Source of the DNA: Yunchengibacter salinarum
GTDB taxonomy: Bacteria; Pseudomonadota; Alphaproteobacteria; Sphingomonadales; Kordiimonadaceae
Direction of reading: 5' to 3'
NCBI RefSeq assembly: GCF_037658235.1
Contig: NZ_JBBJLN010000001.1
Location: 186,001 to 250,000 of the forward strand
Length of the DNA: 64,000 bases
The notes beneath the pieces are model-generated. The model had not been told where the DNA came from, made no database searches, and worked only from the letters and a program-made list of their open reading frames with translations. Numbering within the stretch: position 1 is the first letter of the stretch; each line of letters starts with the position of its first letter. Shown here one piece after another: positions 27,743-35,959 of the stretch. The position numbers and the translations under genes were made by a program.

Positions 27743-28117
27743 CTAATAAGACAATCACCTTGATTCTGGATACGATCTTGCGGTTTTTTCGCGGCGGTGT
27801 CTTCTTCAGGGTGGCTTAGCGGCATTGGCGCAAACCAACGCCCTGACGGGTCCATTGTCGCCCGTCGGCATGGGCGAACCGGTGGCAGCCCTTGACTCGC
27901 GCGCTCCGCGACCCAACACTCAAAGGGTGAACGGCGCGCAATCACATTGCAGACATTCAGGCGCGCCATCCGATTATGGCCGGGCGAAAATCGACGCCAA
28001 CACACGACCGCACCGGTGCGCCCGACGACGTTATGTACCCGGACAATCTGCCACGCCCGCGCCACCCCGGTCTGATGACCGGCGCTTGAGCGCGCGGCCC
28101 ATTATGGAGGACGTATT
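27743..28117. other. Gene-free stretch downstream of tRNA-Ala
   Basis: This is the longest part of the window with neither a credible gene nor a repeat (375 bp). Open frames on both strands lack recognisable domains and a ribosome site. Codon-like periodicity is weak and base use is slightly less GC-rich near 27743-27800. GGAGGA immediately before 28118 belongs to the ATP-grasp gene. It could hold that gene's promoter or decayed sequence. Confidence 0.4.
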
Positions 28118-29344
28118 ATGAGCGAGAAGGATCCGAACAAAGGCTATGTGGCCCTGCTGGGCTGGGCACTGGGTGCGATCGACGCAGCGGAACAGTTCGA
28201 CCGGCGCTATGTGGTGGTCGCGCCGGGCTGGGCCCGCCCCTATGCGGAGGAGCACGACATTCCCTTTGTGGAATGGAACTTCGAACGGCTCAATGATCGT
28301 TCCATGGAAATCGCCGAAACGCTGAAGGATATGGGCGTGGACGTGGCCATTCCGCTTTTCGAGGAAATGGTGGAATGGGGCGGTGCCATCAACGCCGTGC
28401 TGCAATCCAACCCGCGGCTGCACGGGCAGGCCATTCTGTTCCGCGACAAGGCGCTGATGAAACGCCGGGCGCAACTGGGCGGCATTCGGGTCGGCATTTT
28501 CGAGGAAGCCCACGACCGCGCCGATGTGATCCGCTTTCTGAAACGGGTGAACCAGACTTTGCTGAAGCTGGACGGGGACCCCAACGACCCGATCCACCTG
28601 AAAGCGTTCGACAAGGCCGGGTGCCTGGGCCACCGCGTGATCCGCACACCCGACGAGGTGGACACCATCCCTGATGACGAATTCCCCATCCTGATGGAAA
28701 GCCATCTGGACGGCTGGGAATTCGCCGTGGAAGCCTGGGTTCATAATGGCAAGGTACGCTTCCTGAACATCAGCGAATATGTCACCCTGGGATATTCGGT
28801 CTTCGTGCCCGCCTCGCCCGAACTGGAAGCCTGGCGCCCCCGCGTGGAGGAAGAAGTACAAAAGCTGATCAACACCTTCGAGATCGAGAACGGCTTCATT
28901 CACCCGGAATATTTCGTCACCAGCGACGGCACCATGTATTTCGGCGAAGTGGCTTTCCGGCCGCCCGGCTTCAAGGTGTTCGAACTGCTGGAGCGGGCCT
29001 ATGGCTTCAACGCCTATCAGGGCGTGATCCTGTGCTTCGACCCCAAAACCACGGAGGAAGAAATCAAGGCCTTCTTCCCCAGGGAGGTGGTGGACGCGCA
29101 CGGCTTTGCCGGCTGTTTCGGGGTGTATCCGCGTCAAAGGGTCGTCAGCCAACTGGACATGCCGAAGGAAACCGAGGACCATCCCTATTTCGAAAACCAC
29201 GAACTGAGCGAGCCGCTGGAAGCCAAGGTCACCAAGCGCAGCGCCTTCGGCACGCATTGGGGTCTGCTTTATTTCTTCGGCGACGATGCGGGAACCATGC
29301 GGGACCTGCTGAAAGCCCAGGAAGAGCTGGACTTCTACAAATAA
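28118..29344 (+). CDS. ATP-grasp domain carboxylate-amine ligase-like protein
   Basis: A 408-residue protein with a strong ribosome site (GGAGGA, 7 nt upstream). The N-terminal part (about 1-100) is a Rossmann-like pre-ATP-grasp domain. The ATP-grasp core follows with FRDKALMKRRAQLGG (about 108-122), an adenine-side LLKLDGD strand, MESHLDGWEFAVEAWV (metal/ATP Glu) and GFIHPEYFV...YFGEVAFRPPG, the Mg-binding E-x-x-x-R segment near residue 290. Such enzymes activate a carboxylate as acyl phosphate and join it to an amine. The next gene begins 42 bp on, encodes a papain-like protein and is likely co-transcribed. Substrates are unknown. Confidence 0.8.
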   Translation: MSEKDPNKGYVALLGWALGAIDAAEQFDRRYVVVAPGWARPYAEEHDIPFVEWNFERLNDRSMEIAETLKDMGVDVAIPLFEEMVEWGGAINAVLQSNPRLHGQAILFRDKALMKRRAQLGGIRVGIFEEAHDRADVIRFLKRVNQTLLKLDGDPNDPIHLKAFDKAGCLGHRVIRTPDEVDTIPDDEFPILMESHLDGWEFAVEAWVHNGKVRFLNISEYVTLGYSVFVPASPELEAWRPRVEEEVQKLINTFEIENGFIHPEYFVTSDGTMYFGEVAFRPPGFKVFELLERAYGFNAYQGVILCFDPKTTEEEIKAFFPREVVDAHGFAGCFGVYPRQRVVSQLDMPKETEDHPYFENHELSEPLEAKVTKRSAFGTHWGLLYFFGDDAGTMRDLLKAQEELDFYK

Positions 29345-29386
29345 TCAGCCGTCGGCCATGCCATGGCTGGACAAACCGGAGACCAT

Positions 29387-31408
29387 ATGTCGGATCAATC
29401 GACCAAAGACCAGGTGAGCGCGCCAAATCCGGGGGACACCCCATCGGAAAACGGCACCGACCCCGATCTGGACCGTCTTGCCCGGCTGCTGGATAACGGC
29501 CTGGACAAACTGGCCAGAACAAGCCGGTTCGCCAAGGCACAGGCCCGCCAGGCGGTTCTTGACGTGGCCTGCCGCCTGATGGCCCGCCCTGGCGGCGTGG
29601 CACGGGCCTATGAGCGCGCGCACCGGTTCGACGAGATCGGCCTGTTCACGGGCACCGACTGGGAAACACCGGAAATCCTTCAGCCCACCCTGGCTTCGGG
29701 CACGCTGGAAAACAGCGACCGCGCCACGGCAACGCTGGAACTGTTGAGCGAACTGCGCCTGCTGGCCATGACCGAAGACAAGGTGCCCAATCCCCGCCTG
29801 TCGGACGAACAGGTGCAGCATTTCCTGGCTCAGGTGCTGGCCCTGAACCTGAACCGCCTGTTCGACGGCGCCTCTGAGGCGGATCGCGTCGCGGGAGCCC
29901 AGGCGCAGGCCAGCCGCAACCTGTTGCAGTTTCTGGCCGATCGTATCGGGTACGGCGAAATCTTCGACAAGCTGATCGCGGAAGTGGAGCGCATTCTGGC
30001 CCAGCGCCCCATCGTGGTCACCAATGTGGCCCTGATGGTCACGCGCATTTCCGCCTGCCTGATGGACGAATCGCTCAATCTGGGTGGCGGCGGGCGCGGC
30101 GCCGACCGGCTGGCCAGCGCCCTGTTCGGCCCCACCGCCCTGTCACGGGAAGACCCCGGCCTGGTGGCCTATCATGAACGGCTGGACCAACTGGATGCCT
30201 CCGCCCTGATGCAGGAAGCCCGCGCCTTTGGCCGAGCCATTCACGATACCGGGCTGGTTTCCGCCTATCATGCGGTATTTCTGCGCCACAGCACGCTGAA
30301 CAACCCGGAACTGCTGTCGGCGGCCCTTGGTCTTAGCAGCACAGGGCAGGAAGCGCTCAACTGCTATCCCGATCTGGTCACCGCCCTGATCAATCAGGCC
30401 ATCACGCCGGAAACGGCCCAGGCCATTTACGGCCTCGCACTGACACTGGAACGCGGCGTGCTGTTCAACCCGGCTGTGGCTCCGGCCCTGTGGCGGCAGA
30501 TGCGCCTGACCATGGCGCCCGTGGTGAAAGACCGCCTGTTCGCGGCCTTTGGCGCCACTCAGCGGGCGGAAACCGTTCTGCTGGCCGGTGTGCTGAGCGT
30601 GCTGGGCCAGCCGCTGGGCGTAGGTCAGGGGAACAATCCCACCTGCCAATCCGCCCGCGCGATCTCCATGTGGGCGGAAACCGCGCCGGACTATCTGCTG
30701 CATCTGGTATCCCGCGCCGGGCGGGATAATGAAGTGGTCATGGTGTTCGAGGGGCAGCAACTGGCATCAAGCGCGCTGGTCGTGGGCATGGCCGTCACAC
30801 CGCCAATGGATGTGGACCCGGTCTCGACGCTGCTGGTCCCCCATCTGGACCGCATCTATATGGAAATGGGCCGATTGTGCGCCGATCGCGGCGGCGATCC
30901 CCACGCCTGGATCAACCGGGAAATGCATGGCTGGTGGGTGGGCCAGCAAACCGCGCTGGCGGTGGACCCGGCCAGCGGGGCGCTGGTGGATCACGGCCTT
31001 TTCCTGCGCCGCTTTTATGCATTTTATCATCCGCTTTACAATGGCAACCAGCCGGTAATCCACCCCCAGCCCGCGGGCATTGCCGTCACCGACAGCCGGG
31101 GCCGTTTCATCGGCTGGCACGCCATCAGCATTTTGCGCATCGGCCCGGACCCGGACGGGGAAACCCGCGTTTATTTCTTCAACCCCAATAATGATAGCGG
31201 CCAAGACTGGAGCCAGGACGTGGTGGTCTCCACCGCCGGGCGGGGGGAGCGCTTCGGCGAAGCCTCCCTGCCCATCGACCAGTTCGCCAGTCGGCTTTAT
31301 CTGTTCCATTATGACAGTTTCGAGGGCGGCGACCCCGGCGCGGTGCCGGAAAGCGAGATCACACCCATTATGGAGCTGGCCAATACCAGTTGGGCGGCGG
31401 GGCGCTGA
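29387..31408 (+). CDS. Large uncharacterised protein with papain-like Cys/His/Asn signature
   Basis: A 673-residue protein with no family I can name. ATG 29387 has GGAG 5 nt upstream and is preferred over 29363. Residues 1-35 are polar and disordered; about 40-390 are alpha-helical with no signal peptide. The C-terminal third contains GVGQGNNPTCQSARAISMW: Q414 lies six residues before C420, the spacing of the oxyanion Gln and nucleophile Cys in papain. H578 (GWHAISIL) and N599 (YFFNPNND) follow 158 and 179 residues later, in the order Cys-His-Asn. A peptidase or acyl/peptidyl transferase in the cytoplasm is inferred. Paired with the ATP-grasp ligase upstream. Confidence 0.6.
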   Translation: MSDQSTKDQVSAPNPGDTPSENGTDPDLDRLARLLDNGLDKLARTSRFAKAQARQAVLDVACRLMARPGGVARAYERAHRFDEIGLFTGTDWETPEILQPTLASGTLENSDRATATLELLSELRLLAMTEDKVPNPRLSDEQVQHFLAQVLALNLNRLFDGASEADRVAGAQAQASRNLLQFLADRIGYGEIFDKLIAEVERILAQRPIVVTNVALMVTRISACLMDESLNLGGGGRGADRLASALFGPTALSREDPGLVAYHERLDQLDASALMQEARAFGRAIHDTGLVSAYHAVFLRHSTLNNPELLSAALGLSSTGQEALNCYPDLVTALINQAITPETAQAIYGLALTLERGVLFNPAVAPALWRQMRLTMAPVVKDRLFAAFGATQRAETVLLAGVLSVLGQPLGVGQGNNPTCQSARAISMWAETAPDYLLHLVSRAGRDNEVVMVFEGQQLASSALVVGMAVTPPMDVDPVSTLLVPHLDRIYMEMGRLCADRGGDPHAWINREMHGWWVGQQTALAVDPASGALVDHGLFLRRFYAFYHPLYNGNQPVIHPQPAGIAVTDSRGRFIGWHAISILRIGPDPDGETRVYFFNPNNDSGQDWSQDVVVSTAGRGERFGEASLPIDQFASRLYLFHYDSFEGGDPGAVPESEITPIMELANTSWAAGR

Positions 31409-31444
31409 CATCCAGGACGGCCCCGGAAAACGCCCGCTATCGGG

Positions 31445-32461
31445 TTATTTCGGCGGGCGGGCGAAACAGTCCTGACCCGCCTTTTTCAGGGCCACACAGC
31501 GGGTCACGGCTTCCTGCATGTCCGCCATGGGCCCGAACACCAGGCGCCATTTGCCTTCCCGGCTGCCGGCGGGGCGCACCGTGCTTGCCAGATCGCCCAC
31601 CAGTTTCCGGTGCTTGCCGAGAATCAGCCCGCGCAGCTTTTCCGCCCGCTCTTTCTCAAGGGCGAACCCCACCTCAAGGTGCCACACATCATCCCATGAC
31701 TCCGGCGCGCGGCGCTGCACATTGCCTGCCGCCGCCGGGCGCATGGAGCCAAGGAGCAGGTCTATACCCAGCGGCTCACTGGGGAACCCCACATCCTCCA
31801 GCCGTGCCGCATAGGCTTCCCCCGCCGCGCGGGCCTGATCCGACAGATCCTTGCGCATCAGCACATGGGCCTGATGGGCGGGGCCGAAATCCGCCTGGGC
31901 CGCGCGCCAGACCAGGCCGTAGCCGCGGATCGGGTCCTGCGGTAAAAGGCTTTCCCCGTTCCAGTACAGCATCCCCAGCATGTAATGGGCTTCCGCATTA
32001 CCCATCAGGGCGCGTTCCTGCCAGAGCGCCAGCGCCTCCTGCCGGGCCGACTTCGTTGCGATATCGAAATAAAGCATATTGGCGAGCGACAGCGCGGCCC
32101 GGCCATGCCCCAGCCGGGAGGCCAGGCGATAATACATCACCGCCACGGCGGGCGCGGGCTCACGCTCCACACCCAGGCGGTAAATCTCGCCCAGGTGAAA
32201 ATAGGCGGCCCCTTCGCCCGACTCCCCCAAACGCTTGAGCGAGACCAGGCCCGCCTTCACCTTGCCGGCACGTATCTGGGCGATCGCCTCCGCCACCGGC
32301 CCTTCGGGCGCGGCGGAGTCCGTGGATGGGCGACCATCCCCCTGTTCCTCCACCGCGACAGGCGCGCCGACGCGGTTTGGTGCCTCGCCGCTCTGGGCGT
32401 GCCCATCAGGCGCGACAAAACCGGGCAAGGCGGCGAACAGAACAATGATGAAACCCCGCAT
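31445..32461 (-). CDS. Exported Sel1-repeat protein with SPOR-like C-terminus
   Basis: A 338-residue protein with a cleavable signal (MRGFIIVLFAALPGFVAPDG, then HAQ). Helical Sel1/TPR-like repeats run from about 70 to 215 (AAYFHLGEIYRLGVEREPAPAVAVMYYRLASRLG and AEAHYMLGMLYWNG are two of them). The last ~85 residues (WHLEVGFALEKERAEKL...KWRLVFGPMADMQEAV) have the beta-alpha-beta pattern of SPOR peptidoglycan-binding domains. A periplasmic envelope or division-associated scaffold is suggested. Divergent from hsp20 and convergent with the papain-like gene. Confidence 0.7.
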   Translation of the reverse strand: MRGFIIVLFAALPGFVAPDGHAQSGEAPNRVGAPVAVEEQGDGRPSTDSAAPEGPVAEAIAQIRAGKVKAGLVSLKRLGESGEGAAYFHLGEIYRLGVEREPAPAVAVMYYRLASRLGHGRAALSLANMLYFDIATKSARQEALALWQERALMGNAEAHYMLGMLYWNGESLLPQDPIRGYGLVWRAAQADFGPAHQAHVLMRKDLSDQARAAGEAYAARLEDVGFPSEPLGIDLLLGSMRPAAAGNVQRRAPESWDDVWHLEVGFALEKERAEKLRGLILGKHRKLVGDLASTVRPAGSREGKWRLVFGPMADMQEAVTRCVALKKAGQDCFARPPK

Positions 32462-32567
32462 GGAGCAGGTCCTTCCCGCGCAAAAGCTTGAGACGTTCGC
32501 ACCAATCTAGCATAAAGGGCCGGGCCGCCAACAGGGCGGCACCGCGACAGGCAAAGGCGGGGCGCCC

Positions 32568-32963
32568 ATGTTCGATCACAAGCTGCTTCTGGGGTTCGAT
32601 GCGCTGGACGATCTGTTCGAGCAGATCAGCCGATCCGGCGGCGACGGCTATCCCCCCTATAATATCGAACAGCATGGACCCGATGACCTGCGTATTTCCA
32701 TCGCCGTGGCCGGGTTCAGCCGGGATGAACTGGACATCATCGAAGAGCCCAATCAGCTCTGGGTGCGCGGGCGACAGGAGGAGGCCGACGGGGATGACCG
32801 CACCTATCTTCACCGGGGAATAGCCGCACGGCAGTTTCAGCGGCGTTTCCTGTTGTCCGATGGCATCGAAGTTACCGGCGCGCGGCTGGAAAACGGCCTA
32901 CTGCACATCGACCTGAACCGGCCACAACCCGCCGCCGCGGCGCGCCGTATTCCGATCGGTTAA
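32568..32963 (+). CDS. Small heat-shock protein (Hsp20/alpha-crystallin)
   Basis: A 131-residue chaperone with a short N-terminal arm (LLGFDALDDLFEQI), an alpha-crystallin domain (about 30-118; PYNIEQHGPDDLRISIAVAGF, VRGRQEE, FQRRFLLSDGIEV) and the terminal GLLHIDLNR motif plus a short IPI tail, the I-x-I needed for oligomer assembly. It resembles IbpA/HspA of proteobacteria. It holds unfolded proteins during heat stress. The start region has only a G-rich ribosome site. No ROSE-type thermometer was recognised in the 106-bp leader. Confidence 0.92.
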   Translation: MFDHKLLLGFDALDDLFEQISRSGGDGYPPYNIEQHGPDDLRISIAVAGFSRDELDIIEEPNQLWVRGRQEEADGDDRTYLHRGIAARQFQRRFLLSDGIEVTGARLENGLLHIDLNRPQPAAAARRIPIG

Positions 32964-32976
32964 GGGCCACCCCCGC

Positions 32977-33420
32977 ATGACCCCGATAACGCACCAGAGC
33001 CAGTATTGCCTGACCATCGAGACACCGGGGCGCACCACCGGGCCGGGCATGGTGGACATCACCGGCCATGTGGTGCGGCAGGTGACGGAAAGCGGCATCC
33101 GCACCGGCATCGCGCATCTGTTTATCGGCCATACCAGCGCATCGCTCACCATTCAGGAAAATGCCGATCCCGATGTGCAAGCGGACCTGGCCGACAGTCT
33201 GGCGAGACTGGCCCCGGAAGACGGAAACTACCGCCATACCGCCGAGGGGCCGGACGACATGCCCGCCCATATCAAGGCCGCCCTGACCGATGTGAGCCTG
33301 TCCATTCCGGTGACGGATGGCCGACTGGGCCTGGGCACATGGCAGGGCATCTATGTGCTGGAACACCGCGCCCGCCCCCACAGGCGCCACATCACCCTGC
33401 ACCTCACCGGCGCCCCCTGA
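32977..33420 (+). CDS. yjbQ: YjbQ/UPF0047 family protein
   Basis: A 147-residue protein of the YjbQ family, annotated elsewhere as secondary thiamine-phosphate synthase. The family core is complete: HLFIGHTSASLTIQENADPDV, a His-rich HTAEGPDDMPAHIKA region, and LGTWQGIYVLEHR. The conserved His residues form the putative active site. It is 13 bp after hsp20 and probably co-transcribed with it. The in vivo role of the family is still uncertain. Confidence 0.92.
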   Translation: MTPITHQSQYCLTIETPGRTTGPGMVDITGHVVRQVTESGIRTGIAHLFIGHTSASLTIQENADPDVQADLADSLARLAPEDGNYRHTAEGPDDMPAHIKAALTDVSLSIPVTDGRLGLGTWQGIYVLEHRARPHRRHITLHLTGAP

Positions 33421-33448
33421 CACCAGACAGCACACCCACACCGACGCC

Positions 33449-33760
33449 GCCTCTACCGCCATCCCGCACACGCGGACCCATCCGACGGCCACGACCGTGG
33501 CCCGCCGCAAGTGCGGCGCCCCCGCGGAGCGCGTGCGCAGCACGCTTGCGTGAGCGAAAAGGAGCCCCGCCGCCAATGCGGCGCCCGCGCGGAGCGCACG
33601 CGCCAGCGTGCCTGCGTGAGCGAAAACAAACAGCTCCCACCCGCACCGACTCCGCCTCTACCGCCATCCCGCACACGCGGGATGAGCGGAGGGCGCGACC
33701 GCGCCCCGCCGCGAGTGCGGCGCCCATTTGGAGCGGGGTGCGCAGCACCCAAGCGTGAAA
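33449..33760 (-). repeat. Structured repeat array B (three units) between convergent genes
   Basis: Three copies of the composite repeat, reading on the minus strand, at about 33556-33487, 33622-33566 and 33760-33691. Two tail modules lie at 33486-33449 and 33690-33655. H1 stems are GCGTGC/GCACGC, then GCACGC/GCGTGC (both arms swapped), then GGGTGC/GCACCC, so pairing is kept through changes. The middle copy lacks H2. The tail after the third unit forms CATCCCGC-GTGT-GCGGGATG. There is no gene in 33421-33800 apart from this and the terminator below. Confidence 0.85.
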
Positions 33761-33761
33761 T

Positions 33762-33792
33762 CAAACAAAACCGGGCCGCCCAGGCGGCCCGG
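33762..33792 (-). terminator. Intrinsic terminator of the DUF481 gene
   Basis: The inverted repeat CCGGGCCGCC/GGCGGCCCGG (33771-33780, 33783-33792) is followed on the minus strand by TTTTGTTTGA, 8 bp after the DUF481 stop. Confidence 0.75.
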
Positions 33793-33800
33793 CGATCACA

Positions 33801-34784
33801 TCAAAAATCATAAACGATATTGGCGCGGGTGATGGTATCCCAGTTGGCCGTGTCGGGCGGGGGGTTGCTGTCGAAGCTGGCCTCGAAGCCGAACCGGGCG
33901 GACAGCGCGCTGTTAATCCGGGTGGACACCCCGGCCACGGTTTCCAGGGTCGTGGACTGGCCGCCCACGATCAGCGAAATCCGGTCGTCCAGCTTGATAT
34001 CGTCATTGATCTGCAATTCATAAGACCCGGCCAGGCGGCCCAGAAATTCCGTGCGGGTGAAAGCGGGTTCGGTCTCGCTCGCCTCGATCCGGTTGAACCG
34101 CACACCCGGCCCCACTTCAACTCTCAGCGTCTGACGATCCGAATCAAGCAGCTTGTACCCAAGGCCCAGATTTTCAATCACCCGGTAATCGAAACCGGTC
34201 TGCCGGTCCACGTCGATTTCGGTGTAATTGACGATGAAGCCCCGCTCGATGGCGTTATAGAGCAACTCATAGTCCAGATTATAGCGTTCCTGCGTGGTCA
34301 CGCCCTGACGCCGGGCAAAATCCACATCCAGATTGAGTGCGTGTTCCCACACATCGTTGAAGGTGCGGTCAAAGGACAGGCCCACATTGAACGCCGTTTC
34401 GGACGTGTTGCCGGACGAGGAACTGATCCCGCCCTGAATGGTGCCGTCCCACAGGGCCGGGTCCACATAATACATGAAGCCCCGTGCACGCTGCGCCCGC
34501 TCTGCGGCGGCGGCGGTGGCGCGGGCTTCGGCCAGGTCGCTTTTCTGGGTATCCTGCAACCAGTCGCGCCTGATGCCTTCCGCCAGTGTCAGCAGCGCCT
34601 GGCGCTGATCCGGCCAGGATTCCAGCGCCGTGGTCAGAATGGTCTGAAAGCGGGTTTCGTCGCCCTTGTCCGCCGTGGTCTGAAGCAGGGCGGCAATGCC
34701 ATCAGGCACGCCCGCCGCACGGCCATGCGGGGCAACCAGCAGAAGAAACACCAGAAAGATGGTGGCAAGAGGCAAGCGAATCAT
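33801..34784 (-). CDS. DUF481 outer-membrane beta-barrel protein
   Basis: A 327-residue protein with a signal peptide (MIRLPLATIFLVFLLLVAPHG, cleavage near GRAAG), a helical segment (about 25-110) and a C-terminal barrel of alternating beta strands. The end IVYDF has an aromatic last residue as in Omp insertion signals. DUF481/YdiY-like proteins are salt- or stress-linked outer-membrane barrels. ATG 34784 has AAGGA upstream; the longer frame is not supported. It is divergent from the SDR gene by 179 bp. Confidence 0.85.
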   Translation of the reverse strand: MIRLPLATIFLVFLLLVAPHGRAAGVPDGIAALLQTTADKGDETRFQTILTTALESWPDQRQALLTLAEGIRRDWLQDTQKSDLAEARATAAAAERAQRARGFMYYVDPALWDGTIQGGISSSSGNTSETAFNVGLSFDRTFNDVWEHALNLDVDFARRQGVTTQERYNLDYELLYNAIERGFIVNYTEIDVDRQTGFDYRVIENLGLGYKLLDSDRQTLRVEVGPGVRFNRIEASETEPAFTRTEFLGRLAGSYELQINDDIKLDDRISLIVGGQSTTLETVAGVSTRINSALSARFGFEASFDSNPPPDTANWDTITRANIVYDF

Positions 34785-34963
34785 GGGGTCTTTTCCTTCA
34801 GGTTTGCGCGTGGACATAGCGAAGTTAACGGCAAAACACAATGGCAGCAGGCGGCGGTGGAACATCCCGCCGCACGCAGACAAGGGGCCGCTTGACCGCC
34901 CGGCGCCCACGGGGCACCGTGCGATCAGGCTGACATCATGCTGCAACAGGGGGAGACGCGCTC

Positions 34964-35953
34964 ATGCGCCGCGCCGCACTGACCGGGGCCACGGGCTTCA
35001 TAGGTCGCCACTTGAGCGAACTGCTGCTGGCTGACGGTTGGCATGTGACCGCGCTGGTGCGCGACCCGGCGAAGGCGGAAACCCTGCTGGACCCGCGCAT
35101 TCACTGCCACAAGGCGGACCTGACCGCCCCGGAACAGCTTCAGGCCGGGCTCAGGGGCGGGGTGGACGCCGTGTTCCACACCGCCGCCGACACCAGCACA
35201 TGGTCACGGGAAGCCGACCGCCAGCGTGCCGTCAATGTCACGGGCACCGGCCATCTGATCCAGGCCCATCAGGACGCGGACGCCGGGCGCATGGTGCATG
35301 TGTCCTCAATCGCGGCCTTCGGGCTGCATCGCGGTATCATCAACGAGGACACGCCCCAGAAAGGCGCCCGCAGCGCGGTTTCCTATGTGGCCACCAAAGC
35401 GGAATCCGAAAAGCTGGTGCGAAAAGCCTGCGCGCGAGGCCTGGATGGGGTGATCGTCAATCCCACCCATATTGTGGGCCGCTATGACACCAATAACTGG
35501 GCCCGCCTGATCACCATGGTCCATGATGGCAGCCTGCCCGCCATCCCGCCCGGCGGCGGCAATTTCGCCCATGGCCGCTCGGTGGCGAAGGCCATGGTGA
35601 CGGCGATCGACAAGGCCCCCACCGGCGCCCGCTATATTCTGGGCGGCCCCTATGCCAGCTTCCGGGAATTCATCGATCAGGCGGCGGAGCTTATGGACGT
35701 GCCCGTCACCGCCCCGGCGCCGCCCGCCTTTGTCGTCAAGGCGATGGCATATCTGGCCGAGTGGCAAGGGCGGGTAACAGGAAAACGCCCTCGCCTGACC
35801 CCGGAGGAGGCTTATTTCGCATGTGAAACCATATCCGCATCCAGTGACAAGGCGGCAAGGGAGCTTGGGTATGAAACACCAAGCCTGAAAGACATGATCG
35901 GCGAAAGCGTGGACTGGCTGCGCCGGGAAGGCCATCTGCCCGACCGCCCGTAA
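34964..35953 (+). CDS. Extended SDR, NAD-dependent epimerase/dihydroflavonol-reductase-like
   Basis: A 329-residue Rossmann protein. The N-terminal LTGATGFIGRHL is the extended-SDR TGxxGxxG motif. HTAAD and HVSSIAAFG follow, and the catalytic Y-x-x-x-K is YVATK (about residue 143). NPTHIVGRYD is the usual substrate-loop segment. Members act on nucleotide sugars, flavonols, 3-beta-hydroxysteroids or cinnamoyl-type substrates, and none is assignable. Start ATG has GGGGGAG. It overlaps nothing and its end lies 6 bp from the convergent MFS gene. Confidence 0.88.
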   Translation: MRRAALTGATGFIGRHLSELLLADGWHVTALVRDPAKAETLLDPRIHCHKADLTAPEQLQAGLRGGVDAVFHTAADTSTWSREADRQRAVNVTGTGHLIQAHQDADAGRMVHVSSIAAFGLHRGIINEDTPQKGARSAVSYVATKAESEKLVRKACARGLDGVIVNPTHIVGRYDTNNWARLITMVHDGSLPAIPPGGGNFAHGRSVAKAMVTAIDKAPTGARYILGGPYASFREFIDQAAELMDVPVTAPAPPAFVVKAMAYLAEWQGRVTGKRPRLTPEEAYFACETISASSDKAARELGYETPSLKDMIGESVDWLRREGHLPDRP

Positions 35954-35959
35954 AGCGCG

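Noticed and set aside
33404..33813. Short open frames on both strands inside repeat arrays B and C, giving similar peptides
   Set aside because: The similarity comes from the repeat itself. All six frames are open, frames differ among copies, and no start site is shared.
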